Below, one piece after another: positions 9,909 to 19,133 of a stretch of DNA of 64,000 bases. The first letter of the stretch is position 1, and the number at the start of each line of letters is the position of its first letter. Origin of the DNA: Algibacter mikhailovii (GTDB lineage Bacteria > Bacteroidota > Bacteroidia > Flavobacteriales > Flavobacteriaceae); the NCBI RefSeq assembly GCF_014651495.1, contig NZ_BMWZ01000003.1, positions 372,001 to 436,000 on the forward strand. The letters are read 5' to 3'. The notes under the pieces are model-generated. The model was given only the letters and a program-made list of their open reading frames with translations. It was not told the DNA's origin and ran no database searches. Both the position numbers and the translations under genes were made by a program.

Positions 9909-10480
9909 TTACATTCTTTCAGGAACTTCAATTCCCAATAAACCAAACGCATTTTTAATTGTATTTGCTACAGTATTTGACAAATGCACCCTAAAGGATT
10001 TTTCGATGGCGTTATCAGCGCCTAAAATTGAAACATTTTGATAAAAAGAGTTAAAGGCCTTAACCAATGCCTTCTTTTCAGATTCAGAATAACCATCCAG
10101 TTTCCCTAGTTCTTCTGAAATATCTTCGGCTGTGGTAGACATATCCTCAATTAAATCATCAGCATCAACCATAGTAACCTCTCTACTTTTCATTTTTCCA
10201 CTAGGTAAATCCACCATAACATAGCTTAAATGATATAAATTATCAGCCCTAGTGAATCCAAGTTTTTTCAAAATTAAAAACAACACTTGAAAATGGTAAT
10301 CTTGTTCATTACCTAGAGTATATAGCATACCTCCAACATCCGGGTAGTCTTTTATTCTCTGAATAGCGGTACCATCAGCACGCTGAACAATCTTTTTATC
10401 TAAACCTTCATCTGTTAAATCACACCAAACTGAACCATCTTCTTCTTTTTCAAAAACACCAGTTTTCAACCCTTCAGTTA
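9909..10480 (-). pseudogene. argS: Decayed partial copy of argS (3' part)
   Basis: This segment is a shortened copy of 14892-15805, the 3' part of the intact argS. It starts inside the gene, just before the codons for TEGLKTG, and lacks the anticodon-independent N-terminal half including the HLGH motif. Two internal deletions are visible. One removes 30 bases between near-identical GCGGTACCA/GCAGTACCA copies (ten residues near VYMTQDI). The other removes about 312 bases between the equivalents of 15051 and 15363. Both keep the frame, leaving 186 open codons from a TTG, so the C-terminal 50 residues are identical to ArgS. Changes near the KMSKS-like loop (REGT to REVT) and W to R in FTWADN argue against activity. 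A stop codon lies three codons before the homologous reading begins. Confidence 0.9.
9909..10480. repeat. Direct repeat copy A of argS 3' region
   Basis: This copy aligns with 14892-15805 at high nucleotide identity apart from two gaps of 30 and about 312 bases. Both copies are in the same orientation, and TAACAGG stands just before each on the plus strand (9898-9904 and about 14876-14882). They flank the DUF1800, DUF1501 and lipoprotein genes. Confidence 0.9.
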
Positions 10481-10784
10481 TTTAATTGATTTTTTTCGAT
10501 TACAAGTATCTAGTTTACATTACCCATAGGACTTAGTTAACCTATAAAACTAATATCACTCTATTCTATATTTTTTATTCAAAGTTCCTACCATAATTTG
10601 CGAATTGAAAATGAAAAAACCACAATTGAAATCTAATTTATTGTTTTTTTAATATTGTAAGTCATAACTTACTAAAATCTATGAAATACCATTTTTACCG
10701 ATTAAAAGCTTGTTTTTTTCGAAAAACCAAGTATTTTAGCAACTCGATTTTTTCTTTTTTTTACTTTACTCAGAAAAACAAAAT
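10481..10784. other. Gene-free AT-rich region before the DUF1800 gene
   Basis: These 304 bases hold no plausible coding region. They begin where similarity to argS stops. The distal part carries the candidate promoter at 10709-10739. The rest is low-complexity AT-rich sequence with poly-T runs in which I see no convincing hairpin or repeat. Confidence 0.6.
10709..10739 (+). promoter_or_regulatory. Candidate promoter of the DUF1800-DUF1501 genes
   Basis: CTTG at 10709-10712, a 19-base spacer and TATTTTAG at 10732-10739 fit the Bacteroidota pattern TTTG-N19-TAnnTTTG with one mismatch in each box. The leader to ATG 10785 would be about 40 bases. There is no other good candidate in the gap. Confidence 0.45.
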
Positions 10785-12425
10785 ATGGCATCTCTTAATC
10801 CACTTAGTTCAAATTTAGATTTGCGAAAGGCAAAACACCTACTCAGACGTGCTAGTTTTACGTATACTAAGGAGCAGATAGATACTTTTGTGGGTATGCC
10901 TGCCATAGCTGCTGTAAATAGTTTGACACAAGCGTCTGCCAATGCATTATCAGCACCATACGATCCATTACCAGGCGATAATCCTGATGGGTTTTGGACC
11001 TTTTCACCTGAACTCCCAAATTCTTTTGAAGGGCAAGGCAGAAAACGAGCACAAGTAACTGCTTGGTGGTGGCATAATGCTATGCAACAAACAACGCTTA
11101 AACACAAACTATCTTTCTTCATGCACACAAGCTTTGTCGTTGGAAAGGATACGGGAGTAGGTTCAGCCACTTACTTTTTTGATCATATCAATTTATTAGA
11201 TTTTTATGCTCTAGGAAATATTAAAACTTTAGCAAAAAAAATCACATTAGATAACGGGATGCTGGATTATCTAGATAACACACAAAACAATAAGAATAAT
11301 CCAAATGAAAATTATGCTCGCGAATATTTAGAGCTTTTCACTGTTTTAAAGGGCGAACAAATTGGACCAGATAATTATACCAATTATACCGAATCTGATA
11401 TACAACAAGCTGCAAAAGTGTTTTCTGGTATAAAAAAACGTCCTGAAAGAACGGATATTGATACAGACACTAATATACCCATGGGGTATATAAATGTAAA
11501 TCAACACGACACTGATGATAAAATATTCAGCTCTGCATTTGGGAATCAAGTAATTTCTGGAAAAGACACAGAACTTGGCATATTGGATGAATTAGAAGAT
11601 TTTGTTGAAATGGTTTTTGCTCAACCAGAAACAGCCAAAGCCTATTGTAGAAAACTCTATAGATATTTTGTAAAAAGTCACTGGAATGAACAAGTAGAAA
11701 CAGATATCATTACACCTCTAGCCGAAATTCTTATAGCCAATGATTATGAGATATTACCAGTTGTAACTACACTACTTTCTAGTGAACATTTTTATGATAC
11801 CGATGACAGTAATGCTACCGATAATATTATTGGTGGCATCATAAAGAGTCCATTGCAATTACTCTCAGAAGTATGTTCAATGTTTGAAGTTGAATATCCC
11901 GACCCTACCAATAATGCCTTATTTTATTATAGAAATTTCTTTCATTATTTTATACATAACAAATATTTCCCTGCTGCAGGGATGGAATTTTTCAATCCTG
12001 ATGAAGTAGCTGGCTACCCTGCATACTATCAACAACCAGGTTTTGACAGAAATTGGTTTGGCTCAAACACCCTTATTGGCAGGTATAAACTTATTGAAAG
12101 CTTAATTGAAGGTAAAAACACGATTTCAGGAGGCAATATTTATGCGCATCTAGACGCTGTTACTTTTGTTAAAAATAAGATTGTAAATGCTGCAGATCCA
12201 AATTTACTAATTACTGAAATCGCCGACCTATTATATCCCGAGAGTATTGATGACGATAGAACAAATTACTTCAAAAGTTTTTTAATTGATGAAGGTTTTC
12301 CTGATTACTACTGGACCGGAACATGGAATAAGTATCTATCTAATAATGATGAGACTACTGTAAAAACCCGTTTAAATGCTCTAATTATTGCTATGATTAA
12401 TGCAGCAGAATTTCAATTAATGTAA
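10785..12425 (+). CDS. DUF1800 domain-containing protein
   Basis: This 546-residue protein is a DUF1800 member, a family of unknown biochemical function nearly always encoded beside a DUF1501 gene, as here. The N-terminus has the typical KAKHLLRRASF stretch (about 15-25), followed by the WWWHNAM and KLSFFMHTSFVV segments around 88-115 and the conserved NENYAREYLELFT near 170. The C-terminal half contains YPAYYQQPGFDRNW, also usual for the family. No Sec or Tat signal is visible. It ends 11 bases before the DUF1501 gene, so the two form an operon. Confidence 0.9.
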   Translation: MASLNPLSSNLDLRKAKHLLRRASFTYTKEQIDTFVGMPAIAAVNSLTQASANALSAPYDPLPGDNPDGFWTFSPELPNSFEGQGRKRAQVTAWWWHNAMQQTTLKHKLSFFMHTSFVVGKDTGVGSATYFFDHINLLDFYALGNIKTLAKKITLDNGMLDYLDNTQNNKNNPNENYAREYLELFTVLKGEQIGPDNYTNYTESDIQQAAKVFSGIKKRPERTDIDTDTNIPMGYINVNQHDTDDKIFSSAFGNQVISGKDTELGILDELEDFVEMVFAQPETAKAYCRKLYRYFVKSHWNEQVETDIITPLAEILIANDYEILPVVTTLLSSEHFYDTDDSNATDNIIGGIIKSPLQLLSEVCSMFEVEYPDPTNNALFYYRNFFHYFIHNKYFPAAGMEFFNPDEVAGYPAYYQQPGFDRNWFGSNTLIGRYKLIESLIEGKNTISGGNIYAHLDAVTFVKNKIVNAADPNLLITEIADLLYPESIDDDRTNYFKSFLIDEGFPDYYWTGTWNKYLSNNDETTVKTRLNALIIAMINAAEFQLM

Positions 12426-12436
12426 GCCTTGACAAC

Positions 12437-14065
12437 ATGAAAAGAAGACATTTTATAAAATTATCATCAGCTGCTACAGCTATTGCGCTTACACCTTTTG
12501 AATTACAAGCGGCAATGAAATCATTTATGCCTTATACGAGTTGTCCTGACATTTCAAATAGAAAGCTAGTACTCATCAATTTAGCGGGTGCTAATGATGG
12601 TTTAAATACTATTATACCCTTGAACCAATATGACATTTATAGCAATTTAAGACCTACGATAAAAGTACCAATTTCAGGTATAAATAAGTATATTACCTTA
12701 GATAGGACGTTACCGGATAACCAACAAATTGGTTTAAACCCAGCACTTACAGGACTTAAATCACTCTACGATAAAAGCTGGTTAAGAATCATGCAATCCG
12801 TGGGTTATCCTTCACAAAATAAAAGTCATTTTAAGTCTACCGATTTATATTTAACGGGAAACGACGGCAACAGTCTATTAAATGGAACAGATACAGGCTG
12901 GATGGGCCGTTTTATGGAATTGTACTATCCTGATTTGGTTGTAGAAAATTATCCGTTAGCCGTAGAAATTGGTTCAAACAAAACTTCTTTAGGCTTTCAT
13001 GCTGAAGAAGCTCATGGGTTATCATTAAATATTACCGGACAGGATCCTGCCGGTTATTATTCTGTATTAAGTGGCTTAGGAGGCATGCCTCCTTTAAATA
13101 TTCCAGATTCAGATTATGGCAACCAATTAGAGTATATAACGAATATTGATGCCGTTTCAAACACCTACGCTGAATCAATTTCTAAAGCTTTTAACTCCGG
13201 CAACAATGATGTAAGCTATCCAGATACAGATTTATCGAATCAGCTAAAAACTGTAGCACGTTTAATTAGTGGCGATTTAGGCTCAAAAGTATACATGGTT
13301 CGTATTTCTGGTTTTGACACCCATAATGAACAAGTACAAGGTGTTGGTGAAGCCATAGGAAAACATCACAGCCTGCTAACGGACTTATCAGGTAGCATGG
13401 AAGCCTTTATGAATGATTTAGAAAGTCAAAATCTAGCCGATGATGTCGTTGGCCTTACCTTTTCAGAATTTGGAAGAAAAGCTAAGGAGAATGGAAATCT
13501 TGGTACAGACCACGGAGAAATTGCCCCTATGTTTGTTTTTGGCAAGCCGGTTGCAGGAGGTGTTTCGGGTACAAATCCTAATTTAACTGAAGCTACAAGT
13601 TCCAACAACTATCAAATACAGACCGTACAATACGATTACAGACAAACGTTCGCAACCTTACTTCAAAATTATCTTGGTGCCGATAATGCTATTATTGACG
13701 CTACATTTTTTAATCATACTTTAAATGACAGTTTCGTTAATTTAAAGATAGAAGATATATTAAAATCTGAGTTTGATACATCAAAAGGATGTGTTGCAAA
13801 CACAAACACCCCTTCAATAGATAATAAAAACTGGTTGGTTTACCCTAACCCGATAAGAGATATTGTTAATATTTCTGGCATTAATACCCCTGAATCTTTA
13901 TCATTTAGAATATACAATGCATCGGGTGTTTTATTAATGAACAAAACAGAAACTGTAATTGATGGTAAAGTAACCCTCAATTTATTTAGTTTTAGTAGCG
14001 GTGTGTTTTTTTTTGAAATTCTATCTGGAGGCAGCAAAGAAATTCATAAAGTCATCAAAATATAG
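12437..14065 (+). CDS. DUF1501 protein with Tat-like signal and T9SS sorting domain
   Basis: DUF1501 proteins are exported and related to sulfatase/alkaline-phosphatase folds, but their substrates are unknown. This 542-residue protein starts with a Tat-type signal (KRRHFIKLSSAATAIAL) ending near LQA at 25. The core has the family motifs VLINLAGANDGLNTIIP (about 46-62), GFDTHNEQ near 294 and FSEFGRKAKENGNLGTDHG near 337. The last 75 residues form a type A T9SS C-terminal domain, beginning with NWLVYPNPIRD and ending in KVIKI. It should therefore cross the outer membrane by type IX secretion and be surface-attached or released. Its partner DUF1800 gene precedes it by 11 bases. Confidence 0.92.
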   Translation: MKRRHFIKLSSAATAIALTPFELQAAMKSFMPYTSCPDISNRKLVLINLAGANDGLNTIIPLNQYDIYSNLRPTIKVPISGINKYITLDRTLPDNQQIGLNPALTGLKSLYDKSWLRIMQSVGYPSQNKSHFKSTDLYLTGNDGNSLLNGTDTGWMGRFMELYYPDLVVENYPLAVEIGSNKTSLGFHAEEAHGLSLNITGQDPAGYYSVLSGLGGMPPLNIPDSDYGNQLEYITNIDAVSNTYAESISKAFNSGNNDVSYPDTDLSNQLKTVARLISGDLGSKVYMVRISGFDTHNEQVQGVGEAIGKHHSLLTDLSGSMEAFMNDLESQNLADDVVGLTFSEFGRKAKENGNLGTDHGEIAPMFVFGKPVAGGVSGTNPNLTEATSSNNYQIQTVQYDYRQTFATLLQNYLGADNAIIDATFFNHTLNDSFVNLKIEDILKSEFDTSKGCVANTNTPSIDNKNWLVYPNPIRDIVNISGINTPESLSFRIYNASGVLLMNKTETVIDGKVTLNLFSFSSGVFFFEILSGGSKEIHKVIKI

Positions 14066-14112
14066 CTTGTTAATCAATAATTCCAAATTTGTCTACAATT
14101 GAAATAACGTTT

Positions 14113-14877
14113 ATGAAAACAACAAAAAGCATTTGGACTTTACTCATTCTTACATTTATTGCATCTTCATGCCACTATGACTTAGATGACATAACCGAAA
14201 ACATTCTTATTATAGATCCTAATGACGAAGAATACATTGAATATAAGTGGTGGATATTGACGCATAAAAGTTATGAAGCTCCAGGAATATATCTTTACAA
14301 TGAAACTACAGAAACTATTGAATTAAAGCTTGATTTACCCAAGAATCTAGAATCACCTCATGCCTTGGCCTATGACGGTGAATCATTATGGATTGGAGGA
14401 AATGATGAGAATGAATCCATCTATGAACTTGACCCAGAAAATGGTGCAATTATATCTGAAATTAAAAATATACAAACGGAAGGCATTGCTTTGTTAAATG
14501 ATCACTTATACTATTCTGATTACAAAATCATCAATAAAATAACAAAAGACGGAACCTCAGTTGAAGAAATATCTACACAAAACTCTTCATACAATATTCC
14601 CGATATAGCAATTGATGATAATAATTTATATTACTTACGGTATTCTGAAAAAGACCCTGTTATAAAAATAGGTTTATCAAATCGAAAAGAAAGCAAAATC
14701 AATCTAACCGAAAGCACAGGGACTTATTGTTTAACTGTTTCCGATAATGAAATAATCACAATAAATCCAATTAATGAAATCCTTCGATTTAACTTAGAAA
14801 CAGGGGTATTCATCTCAAGGACACCAACCAATATAAAGGGTTGGATAACGGCAATCGCTCCCTATAACAACAAATAA
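14113..14877 (+). CDS. Hypothetical lipoprotein, beta-propeller-like
   Basis: I chose ATG 14113 because it begins a clean lipoprotein signal ending in IASSC (Cys20); a longer reading from TTG 14089 would bury the signal. The protein has 254 residues. After the anchor come repeated blocks such as ESPHALAYDGESLWIGG, EGIALLNDHLYYSD and PDIAIDDNNLYYLR, spaced by about 40-45 residues, which suggest a beta-propeller of NHL or YncE type. The function is unknown. It follows the DUF1501 gene by 47 bases and ends 14 bases before the 3' end of argS, which is convergent. Confidence 0.72.
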   Translation: MKTTKSIWTLLILTFIASSCHYDLDDITENILIIDPNDEEYIEYKWWILTHKSYEAPGIYLYNETTETIELKLDLPKNLESPHALAYDGESLWIGGNDENESIYELDPENGAIISEIKNIQTEGIALLNDHLYYSDYKIINKITKDGTSVEEISTQNSSYNIPDIAIDDNNLYYLRYSEKDPVIKIGLSNRKESKINLTESTGTYCLTVSDNEIITINPINEILRFNLETGVFISRTPTNIKGWITAIAPYNNK

Positions 14878-14891
14878 CAGGAGTTCACCGT

Positions 14892-15805
14892 TTACATTCT
14901 TTCAGGAACTTCAATTCCCAATAAACCAAATGCATTTTTAATTGTATTTGCGACAGTATTTGACAAATGCACCCTAAAGGATTTTTCGATGGCGTTATCA
15001 GCGCCTAAAATTGAAACGTTTTGATAAAACGAGTTAAAAGCCTTAACCAAGTCATAAGTATAATTGGCAATTAAAGCAGGACTATGATTATCGGCGGCAT
15101 TTTGCACCACTTCTGGGAATAATTGAAGCTGCTTAATGAGCTCCTTTTCTTTTTCCTGCAACATTAAGCCATCAAAAGAAACAACTGTATTTAAGTCGGC
15201 TTTTCTTAAAATAGATTGTATCCTAGCATAGGTATATTGAATAAAGGGCCCTGTGTTACCCTGAAAATCAATAGATTCCTTCGGATCAAATAAGATGCGC
15301 TTTTTTGGATCTACTTTTAAAATATAATATTTTAAAGCTCCCAAACCAATTGTTTTGTAAAGGGCCTTCTTTTCAGATTCAGAATAGCCATCCAGTTTCC
15401 CTAATTCTTCTGAAATATCTTCGGCTGTGGTAGCCATATCCTCAATTAAATCATCAGCATCAACAACAGTACCCTCTCTACTTTTCATTTTTCCACTAGG
15501 TAGATCCACCATACCATAGCTTAAATGATATAAATTATCAGCCCAAGTGAATCCAAGTTTTTTCAAAATTAAAAACAACACTTGAAAATGGTAATCTTGC
15601 TCATTCCCCACAGTATATACCATACCTCCAACATCTGGGTAGTCTTTTATTCTCTGAATAGCGGTACCAATATCTTGGGTCATATAAACAGCAGTACCAT
15701 CAGCACGCTGAACTATCTTTTTATCTAAACCTTCATCTGTTAAATCACACCAAACTGAACCATCTTCTTCTTTTTCAAAAACACCAGTTTTCAACCCTTC
15801 AGTTA
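14892..15805. repeat. Direct repeat copy B (within intact argS)
   Basis: This is the full-length counterpart of 9909-10480. Identity begins at the argS stop codon and ends just after the bases complementary to the VTEGL codons. The plus-strand sequence between the copies (10481-14891) carries the DUF1800, DUF1501 and propeller-like genes. Confidence 0.9.
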
Positions 15806-16670
15806 CAAATTCTTTTCCCAATAAATAGGTATCACTCTCATAATAAAGCACATCAAAATCAACGCCTAAATTTTTGTAAGTTTCACCAAAACCATCATAC
15901 ACCCAACCATTCATCTTTTTCCAGAGCTCTACCGTTTCTTGATCGCCTGCTTCCCATTTTAAAAGCATCTTTTGAGCTGCAATTAATAAAGGTGCATTCT
16001 TTTTAGCATCCGCTTCATTACTGCCTTGTTCTATTAAATCTTGAATCTGCTTTTTATATTCTTGATCAAATTTCACATAATAGTTACCTACCAATTTATC
16101 TCCTTTCAAACCTGTATTTTCAGGAGTTTCTCCATTGCCAAATATTTCCCAGGCTAACATACTTTTACAAATATGTATACCGCGATCATTTATAATTTGT
16201 GTTTTATACACTTTCTTTCCCGAAGCCTTCAATATTTCGGAAACACTATAACCTAAAAGATTATTTCTAACATGCCCTAAATGCAATGGTTTATTGGTGT
16301 TTGGTGAAGAATATTCAACCATTATTGCCTTATCGGCAGGGTCCGGACTTAAAAAACCGAAAGATTCATCCTCCTTAATCCCGTCAAAAAATGAAACATA
16401 ATAAGCATCACTAATCTCAATATTTAAAAACCCTTTAACTACATTAAATGCCTTTACTTCTTCTACATGATCTACAAGATAATGACCAATAGCCTCCCCT
16501 ATCTGAACAGGATTACCTTTAATAAAACGTAACATTGGAAAAACAACTACCGTAATATCTCCAGCAAACTCTTTTCTTGTAGCCTGAAATTCAACAGTTT
16601 CTAAATCAATATTGAATCCAGCTTTCACTGCTTGTTTTACGTCGTTGGTTAAGGTATCTAGAAGATTCAT
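14892..16670 (-). CDS. argS: Arginyl-tRNA synthetase ArgS
   Basis: ArgS charges tRNA-Arg with arginine in the cytosol. I choose ATG 16670 (MNLLDTL), giving 592 residues; the in-frame upstream start at 16694 would lie on top of the -7 element. Motifs seen: the N-terminal Add-1 domain (to about 110), the class I signature HLGH at 130-133 in NKPLHLGHVRNN, GNEQDYHFQVLF, the KMSKS-like SGKMKSREGT, and a C-terminal DALR anticodon-binding domain ending in GIEVPERM. The sequence looks intact. Its 3' half is partly duplicated at 9909-10480 in the same orientation. Confidence 0.97.
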   Translation of the reverse strand: MNLLDTLTNDVKQAVKAGFNIDLETVEFQATRKEFAGDITVVVFPMLRFIKGNPVQIGEAIGHYLVDHVEEVKAFNVVKGFLNIEISDAYYVSFFDGIKEDESFGFLSPDPADKAIMVEYSSPNTNKPLHLGHVRNNLLGYSVSEILKASGKKVYKTQIINDRGIHICKSMLAWEIFGNGETPENTGLKGDKLVGNYYVKFDQEYKKQIQDLIEQGSNEADAKKNAPLLIAAQKMLLKWEAGDQETVELWKKMNGWVYDGFGETYKNLGVDFDVLYYESDTYLLGKEFVTEGLKTGVFEKEEDGSVWCDLTDEGLDKKIVQRADGTAVYMTQDIGTAIQRIKDYPDVGGMVYTVGNEQDYHFQVLFLILKKLGFTWADNLYHLSYGMVDLPSGKMKSREGTVVDADDLIEDMATTAEDISEELGKLDGYSESEKKALYKTIGLGALKYYILKVDPKKRILFDPKESIDFQGNTGPFIQYTYARIQSILRKADLNTVVSFDGLMLQEKEKELIKQLQLFPEVVQNAADNHSPALIANYTYDLVKAFNSFYQNVSILGADNAIEKSFRVHLSNTVANTIKNAFGLLGIEVPERM

Positions 16671-16691
16671 TTTTCTTGTTTTTAAAGGCTG

Positions 16692-16722
16692 CAAAGATAT
16701 GAAGTTTTTTATGTTATTCTAA
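16692..16722 (-). promoter_or_regulatory. Promoter of argS
   Basis: On the minus strand TTAG, a 19-base spacer and TATCTTTG match the Bacteroidota promoter with one mismatch in the -33 box and a perfect -7 box. The -7 box ends 21 bases before the chosen ATG at 16670, which supports that start. Confidence 0.65.
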
Positions 16723-17048
16723 TATTAACATAAAAGCTTAGACTTCTCAAGTGTCTGAAATTCAAGTCAATTTAATTACATACAAAAAACCTAAGAAACA
16801 AAGAAAATTTTTCTAAAAAAAAAGCCGTTTTTCTTTTATATTTGCCGTTAATCTATTCGTCTAATTTATTGGTATTAAACCCTAGAAATTAGATTTTGAC
16901 TAGCCATTTTTTAATTTTGTATTGTTATTACTTCCATTACGTATGGAAAACTAAACAAACTAGAGTTACAACTTAATAAATACGTTCTATTTTCCCTCAA
17001 ACTTAGAACCCCCCAAAGTTTTATTAAGTATTGTGACTTAAGCGTTTT
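16723..17048. other. Intergenic region between argS and the histidine kinase gene
   Basis: About 330 bases separate the divergent argS and kinase genes and contain no credible gene. They hold the candidate kinase promoter at 16889-16919, a short hairpin TTCCAT-tacgt-ATGGAA at 16932-16948, and a ten-base inverted repeat ACTTAATAAA / TTTATTAAGT at 16971-16980 and 17020-17029. A second -7-like TATATTTG lies at 16837-16844. Confidence 0.55.
16889..16919 (+). promoter_or_regulatory. Candidate promoter of the sensor kinase gene
   Basis: TTAG at 16889-16892, a 19-base spacer and a perfect TAATTTTG at 16912-16919 fit the Bacteroidota promoter. The resulting leader would be about 120 bases and contain the hairpin and inverted repeat noted for this gap. 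TATATTTG at 16837 is an alternative with a poorer upstream box. Confidence 0.45.
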
Positions 17049-19118
17049 ATGAGGAAACTAATTACTTTATTAATTTTAGTGTCTATTTCCTTTGGATTCT
17101 CACAATCCAATGAGATAGATAGTCTTGCTTTGGAATTAGCTTTTCAAACTCAAGACTCCCTAAAAGTGGATACCTCATTAAAGCTCATAGAATCTCTATA
17201 TGAAATTAACGACTACGATAGAGCAATAAAATACATTATAGAAATTGAAAAGCTCTCAAATGCAATTAGCTATAAAGACGGCATTGCTAAAACTATCTAT
17301 TATAAATCCTTAATATACGGGCAGAAAGGCGATTACCTTAATGCGATAAGCGGCTTTCAGAAATCCAAAAGACTATTTACCTCCTTAAAAGACACTCTAG
17401 GTATCACAAGAATAAATAATAGCATAGGCTTGCTAGAAATAGAACGTGGTAATTTTAGCAAGGGGCTGAATTATTCATTATCTGCCATAAATGAATTGGA
17501 AAAAAGAGGTCTTAAAACAGAACTAAATAAAGCATACAGTAACTTAGCTAAAGCCTATTACAATATCGCATCCTTTGATAAAGCAATAGAATTCTACACA
17601 AAAGCCTTATTAGTCCAAGAAGAATTAAATGACTCCAAAGGAATATATGAGTCCAATAACAAATTGGCCGAATTGTATTCACGAAATAAGGAACACCGAA
17701 AGGCCATAGATTTTTACAGGAGAGTTTTAAGGAGTGAAGCATCCAATAGCGATGCTGTAAAAGGTTCTATTTTCACCAAATTGGGTGGTGAATATTTACA
17801 GTTTAATGATTATGATAACGCAAAAAAATATTTAATACGAGGTTATAACATAAGTATACGGACAAAAAACAAAGTTGATTTATTACCAGCCCTAAATTAT
17901 CTAGGAGATTTAAACATAAAGGAAGGCAGATATACTATTGCTGAAAAACAGCTTCTTGAGGCTGGTAAAATAGCGAAGGAGCTTGGAAACGAAAGAGAGT
18001 TACTAAAACATTATGGGCTAATGAAGTCTTTAGATTCCATAAGAAACCGATATGATAGTGCTTTTATTTGGCAACGCCAATACTACGAATTGCGTAATCG
18101 TCTAAAGGAAAAAGAGTCAAAATTATTACCTAAATCAGTTGAACCTATAGAATTAAAACCCATTTTTGATGAGAACGCCAATCAGACAAACTCAGAACAA
18201 AAGCCTGAACCTTCTTCTGAGAGTGTCATTTCATCAAATAAGAAGCTTAACAATTTTAAGATTATTTTTTACGGTTTACTTGCTGCTCTAGCTATCGTAT
18301 CAACGTTTCTAGTATTGATTTATTTGAAACGGAATAATAATATCAAGTACATGCAGCAACTTGAAGAGAAAAATGTCAAGATTGAATTGCAAAATGAAGC
18401 TTTCCTAGAACAAACTAAACATTTGGAAAACGTTAATAATGTCAAAGACAAACTGTTCTCCATTGTTTCTCATGATCTTAAAGACTCGCTTTCTTCTATT
18501 AATGGTTTTATTGATTTACTCAAGGACGGTTCACTTTCTAGAGAAGAATTTGACAACTTAATTCCGGAATTAAGTGAAAATGCAAATAATGCCTCGCTAC
18601 TATTATTTAATTTGTTGAATTGGTCTAAGTCTCAAATGCAATCTTTGAAACCAAAACCAAGTTTATTTGATATTCAAGAAGTATTTGAAGACAAAGTAAA
18701 ACTTGTAGAACAACGTATGGAAAACAAGGGCATTACACTAGTAAATCATTCCTTACGGGACTTTGCCTATGCCGACAGAAGTATGTTTGAAATAGTAATT
18801 CAGAACCTACTGGCTAATGCCTTAAAATTCTGTAAATCAGGTGACAAAATCACCATAGCAAATCATATAAGCAACGGAAGCTGTATAATAAGTGTGGCTG
18901 ATACCGGTATTGGTATCTCTAAAGCTAACATCGACAAACTATTTAATAGCAGTTCTTATACTACAATGGGGACAAATAACGAAAAAGGTACGGGACTTGG
19001 CCTTTCCATTTGTAAGGAATTAGTTGACCTTAATAATGGTAAAATCTGGGTACAGAGCACGCCAGGAATAGGTAGTACGTTTTATGTACAACTGCCAAAA
19101 TCAAGACCTTCTTCTTAA
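17049..19118 (+). CDS. TPR-containing sensor histidine kinase
   Basis: This 689-residue membrane sensor kinase has a signal peptide (about 1-19, ending GFSQ) and a periplasmic region of tetratricopeptide-like repeats from about 55 to 340, such as AYSNLAKAYYNIASFDKAIEFYTKAL. A linker follows, then one transmembrane helix near 405-427 and a short coiled coil. The kinase core has the phospho-acceptor His475 in SIVSHDLKDSLSSI, an N box NLLANALKF, DTGIGIS and GTGLGLSI. The TPR sensor resembles other Bacteroidota orphan kinases. No response-regulator gene lies nearby, so the partner is unknown. It converges with the CtlX-like gene, 15 bases apart. Confidence 0.92.
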   Translation: MRKLITLLILVSISFGFSQSNEIDSLALELAFQTQDSLKVDTSLKLIESLYEINDYDRAIKYIIEIEKLSNAISYKDGIAKTIYYKSLIYGQKGDYLNAISGFQKSKRLFTSLKDTLGITRINNSIGLLEIERGNFSKGLNYSLSAINELEKRGLKTELNKAYSNLAKAYYNIASFDKAIEFYTKALLVQEELNDSKGIYESNNKLAELYSRNKEHRKAIDFYRRVLRSEASNSDAVKGSIFTKLGGEYLQFNDYDNAKKYLIRGYNISIRTKNKVDLLPALNYLGDLNIKEGRYTIAEKQLLEAGKIAKELGNERELLKHYGLMKSLDSIRNRYDSAFIWQRQYYELRNRLKEKESKLLPKSVEPIELKPIFDENANQTNSEQKPEPSSESVISSNKKLNNFKIIFYGLLAALAIVSTFLVLIYLKRNNNIKYMQQLEEKNVKIELQNEAFLEQTKHLENVNNVKDKLFSIVSHDLKDSLSSINGFIDLLKDGSLSREEFDNLIPELSENANNASLLLFNLLNWSKSQMQSLKPKPSLFDIQEVFEDKVKLVEQRMENKGITLVNHSLRDFAYADRSMFEIVIQNLLANALKFCKSGDKITIANHISNGSCIISVADTGIGISKANIDKLFNSSSYTTMGTNNEKGTGLGLSICKELVDLNNGKIWVQSTPGIGSTFYVQLPKSRPSS

Positions 19119-19133
19119 AATCCGTTTATTACC

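Noticed and set aside
10766-11170. Minus-strand frame of 134 codons under the DUF1800 gene
   Set aside because: It is Cys/Ser-rich without domain-like pattern and fully overlaps a well-supported gene.
14089-14112. Earlier TTG start for the propeller lipoprotein
   Set aside because: It would bury the lipoprotein signal that starts at ATG 14113.
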